A stretch of DNA of 64,000 nucleotides from Lingula anatina (Eukaryota > Brachiopoda > Lingulata > Lingulida > Lingulidae). The translations under genes were made by a program, and so were the position numbers. The notes below the pieces were generated by a model that worked only from the letters and a program-made list of their open reading frames with translations, searched no databases and was not told where the DNA came from. The stretch's first letter is position 1; every line of letters begins with the position of its first letter. Below are positions 63,388 through 64,000 of this stretch, in pieces. The stretch covers positions 1 through 64,000 of the forward strand of contig NW_019775441.1 of NCBI RefSeq assembly GCF_001039355.2, written 5' to 3'.

Positions 63388-64000
63388 CAGAGAGAGAGAG
63401 AGAGCAAATTTAGTCATTGATCGTCTGACTTCAGGTGGACCTTAACTTTGAAAGCACCTTTTCGGAATGCAGCGCGTCTCCGTGTGCCGTGGCCGGAACA
63501 TGTCGCGGGGACTGTGTGAACAGCGAGGCTGTCTGTATTGGTAAGTTTTCAATGTATTTTTACAGTGTACTACTATATTAATGCTCAAAATCACAGTTCA
63601 TAGTTTGAGCAATGAAGGGGTTGAGGGAATAGGGCCAGATAACTTATTTTGAATCAATTGATATGGAAACTCGAAGTTTAGTATGGGCCACTCATATATT
63701 ATGTTTGTTTTCAATTTTTCCGAATGCCGGTTGAGGCTTATATGGTAGTTATGTGCTTAAACTTCCCTCAGCAACCACTAGATAATTAAATATGCATATT
63801 TAAATGCCACATTATTTGTTTCAATTCACAGAGCTGTAACAGTTTCAATAACAGTACTAGTATTTGCCACATTTAGAATATTAGAACCCATTTTTACATT
63901 GTGTAAAATCACGCCTATCTACCAATAGTAACATTATTTACCGATAGGTGACGGTACGGACTGTGACGAAGTTCCGTTATCCAATGTGTACCAGTGGTCA
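61747..64000 (+). CDS. Second PAN-domain/CTHRC1-type gene, 5' part only (tandem paralogue)
   Basis: Three exons are visible: 61747-62103 (119 codons), 63435-63540, and 63948 onward, cut by the window end. Exon lengths and phases are identical to the first three exons of the gene at 46889 (357 and 106 nt). The protein has the same signal peptide type (MKMGYGIIVIVASLLLSSLS), a PAN/apple-like domain with six cysteines (LECILICKRQSRC, KTCHLVDV, AAGCVTN), the linker VDLNFESTFSECSASPCAVA, and the beginning of the CTHRC1-associated exon (GDGTDCDEVPLSNVYQWS). The CTHRC1 domains should lie beyond 64000. Exon 2 is far more conserved between paralogues than exon 1. Function is unknown; the product is presumably secreted. 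Confidence 0.88.
63327..63404. repeat. (CT)n(AT)n(AG)n compound palindromic microsatellite
   Basis: A CT run, an AT run and a short GA run follow one another, so the tract can fold on itself. It lies about 30 bp before the acceptor of exon 2 of the second paralogue. Confidence 0.9.

Noticed and set aside
1-64000. CRISPR array, prokaryotic operon or viral genome
   Set aside because: The tandem repeats have no spacers, and the genes are spliced with GT-AG introns and belong to animal families. I saw no viral gene.

Overview
This is intron-rich animal nuclear DNA. It is AT-rich and full of microsatellites and small inverted-repeat transposons, and homologous stretches differ in the way two alleles would. 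Single-N joins mark a draft assembly. Gene content and structure suggest a non-vertebrate bilaterian, probably a marine invertebrate with high heterozygosity; the phylum cannot be fixed from the sequence. I rebuilt five complete gene models and one partial model by checking splice sites and codon phase exon by exon. Every complete model closes as one open frame of the length expected for its family.

Layout. (1) 1692-7565, minus: 3-hydroxyisobutyrate dehydrogenase (HIBADH, 9 exons, 334 aa), including a 17-base microexon. (2) 8751-18870, plus: a mitochondrial FAST-kinase-domain (FASTKD) protein (10 coding exons, 717 aa), head to head with HIBADH across a short shared promoter carrying a perfect CRE palindrome. 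Its introns hold a 24/48-bp minisatellite, several foldback MITEs and an unexplained cluster of nine copies of a 10-bp motif. (3) 18871-30487: gene-poor, with a 316-N gap and a broken non-LTR retrotransposon tail. (4) 30488-38271, plus: an SLC34 (NaPi-II) sodium-phosphate cotransporter (9 exons, 665 aa) with the residues of electrogenic members. (5) 39944-43983, minus: sorbitol dehydrogenase (9 exons, 350 aa), tail to tail with SLC34. (6) 46889-60635, plus: a secreted protein with a PAN/apple-like domain followed by three CTHRC1-type C-terminal domains and no collagen segment (11 exons, 602 aa). (7) 61747-64000, plus: a tandem paralogue of gene 6, cut by the window end.

The most unusual items are the PAN plus triple-CTHRC1 gene and its paralogue, built from a repeated three-exon cassette, and the nine-copy AACCGAGGAC cluster in the last FASTKD intron. 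Part of the first PAN-CTHRC1 gene looks falsely duplicated in the assembly: contig ends overlapping by 1.4 and 1.9 kb are joined by single Ns. One of these overlaps shows the same site with and without a 1.3-kb Tc1/mariner element, which looks like two alleles.

The genes are ordinary neighbours rather than one pathway. HIBADH (valine catabolism) and FASTKD (mitochondrial RNA) both act in mitochondria and may share regulation; the other genes show no functional link.
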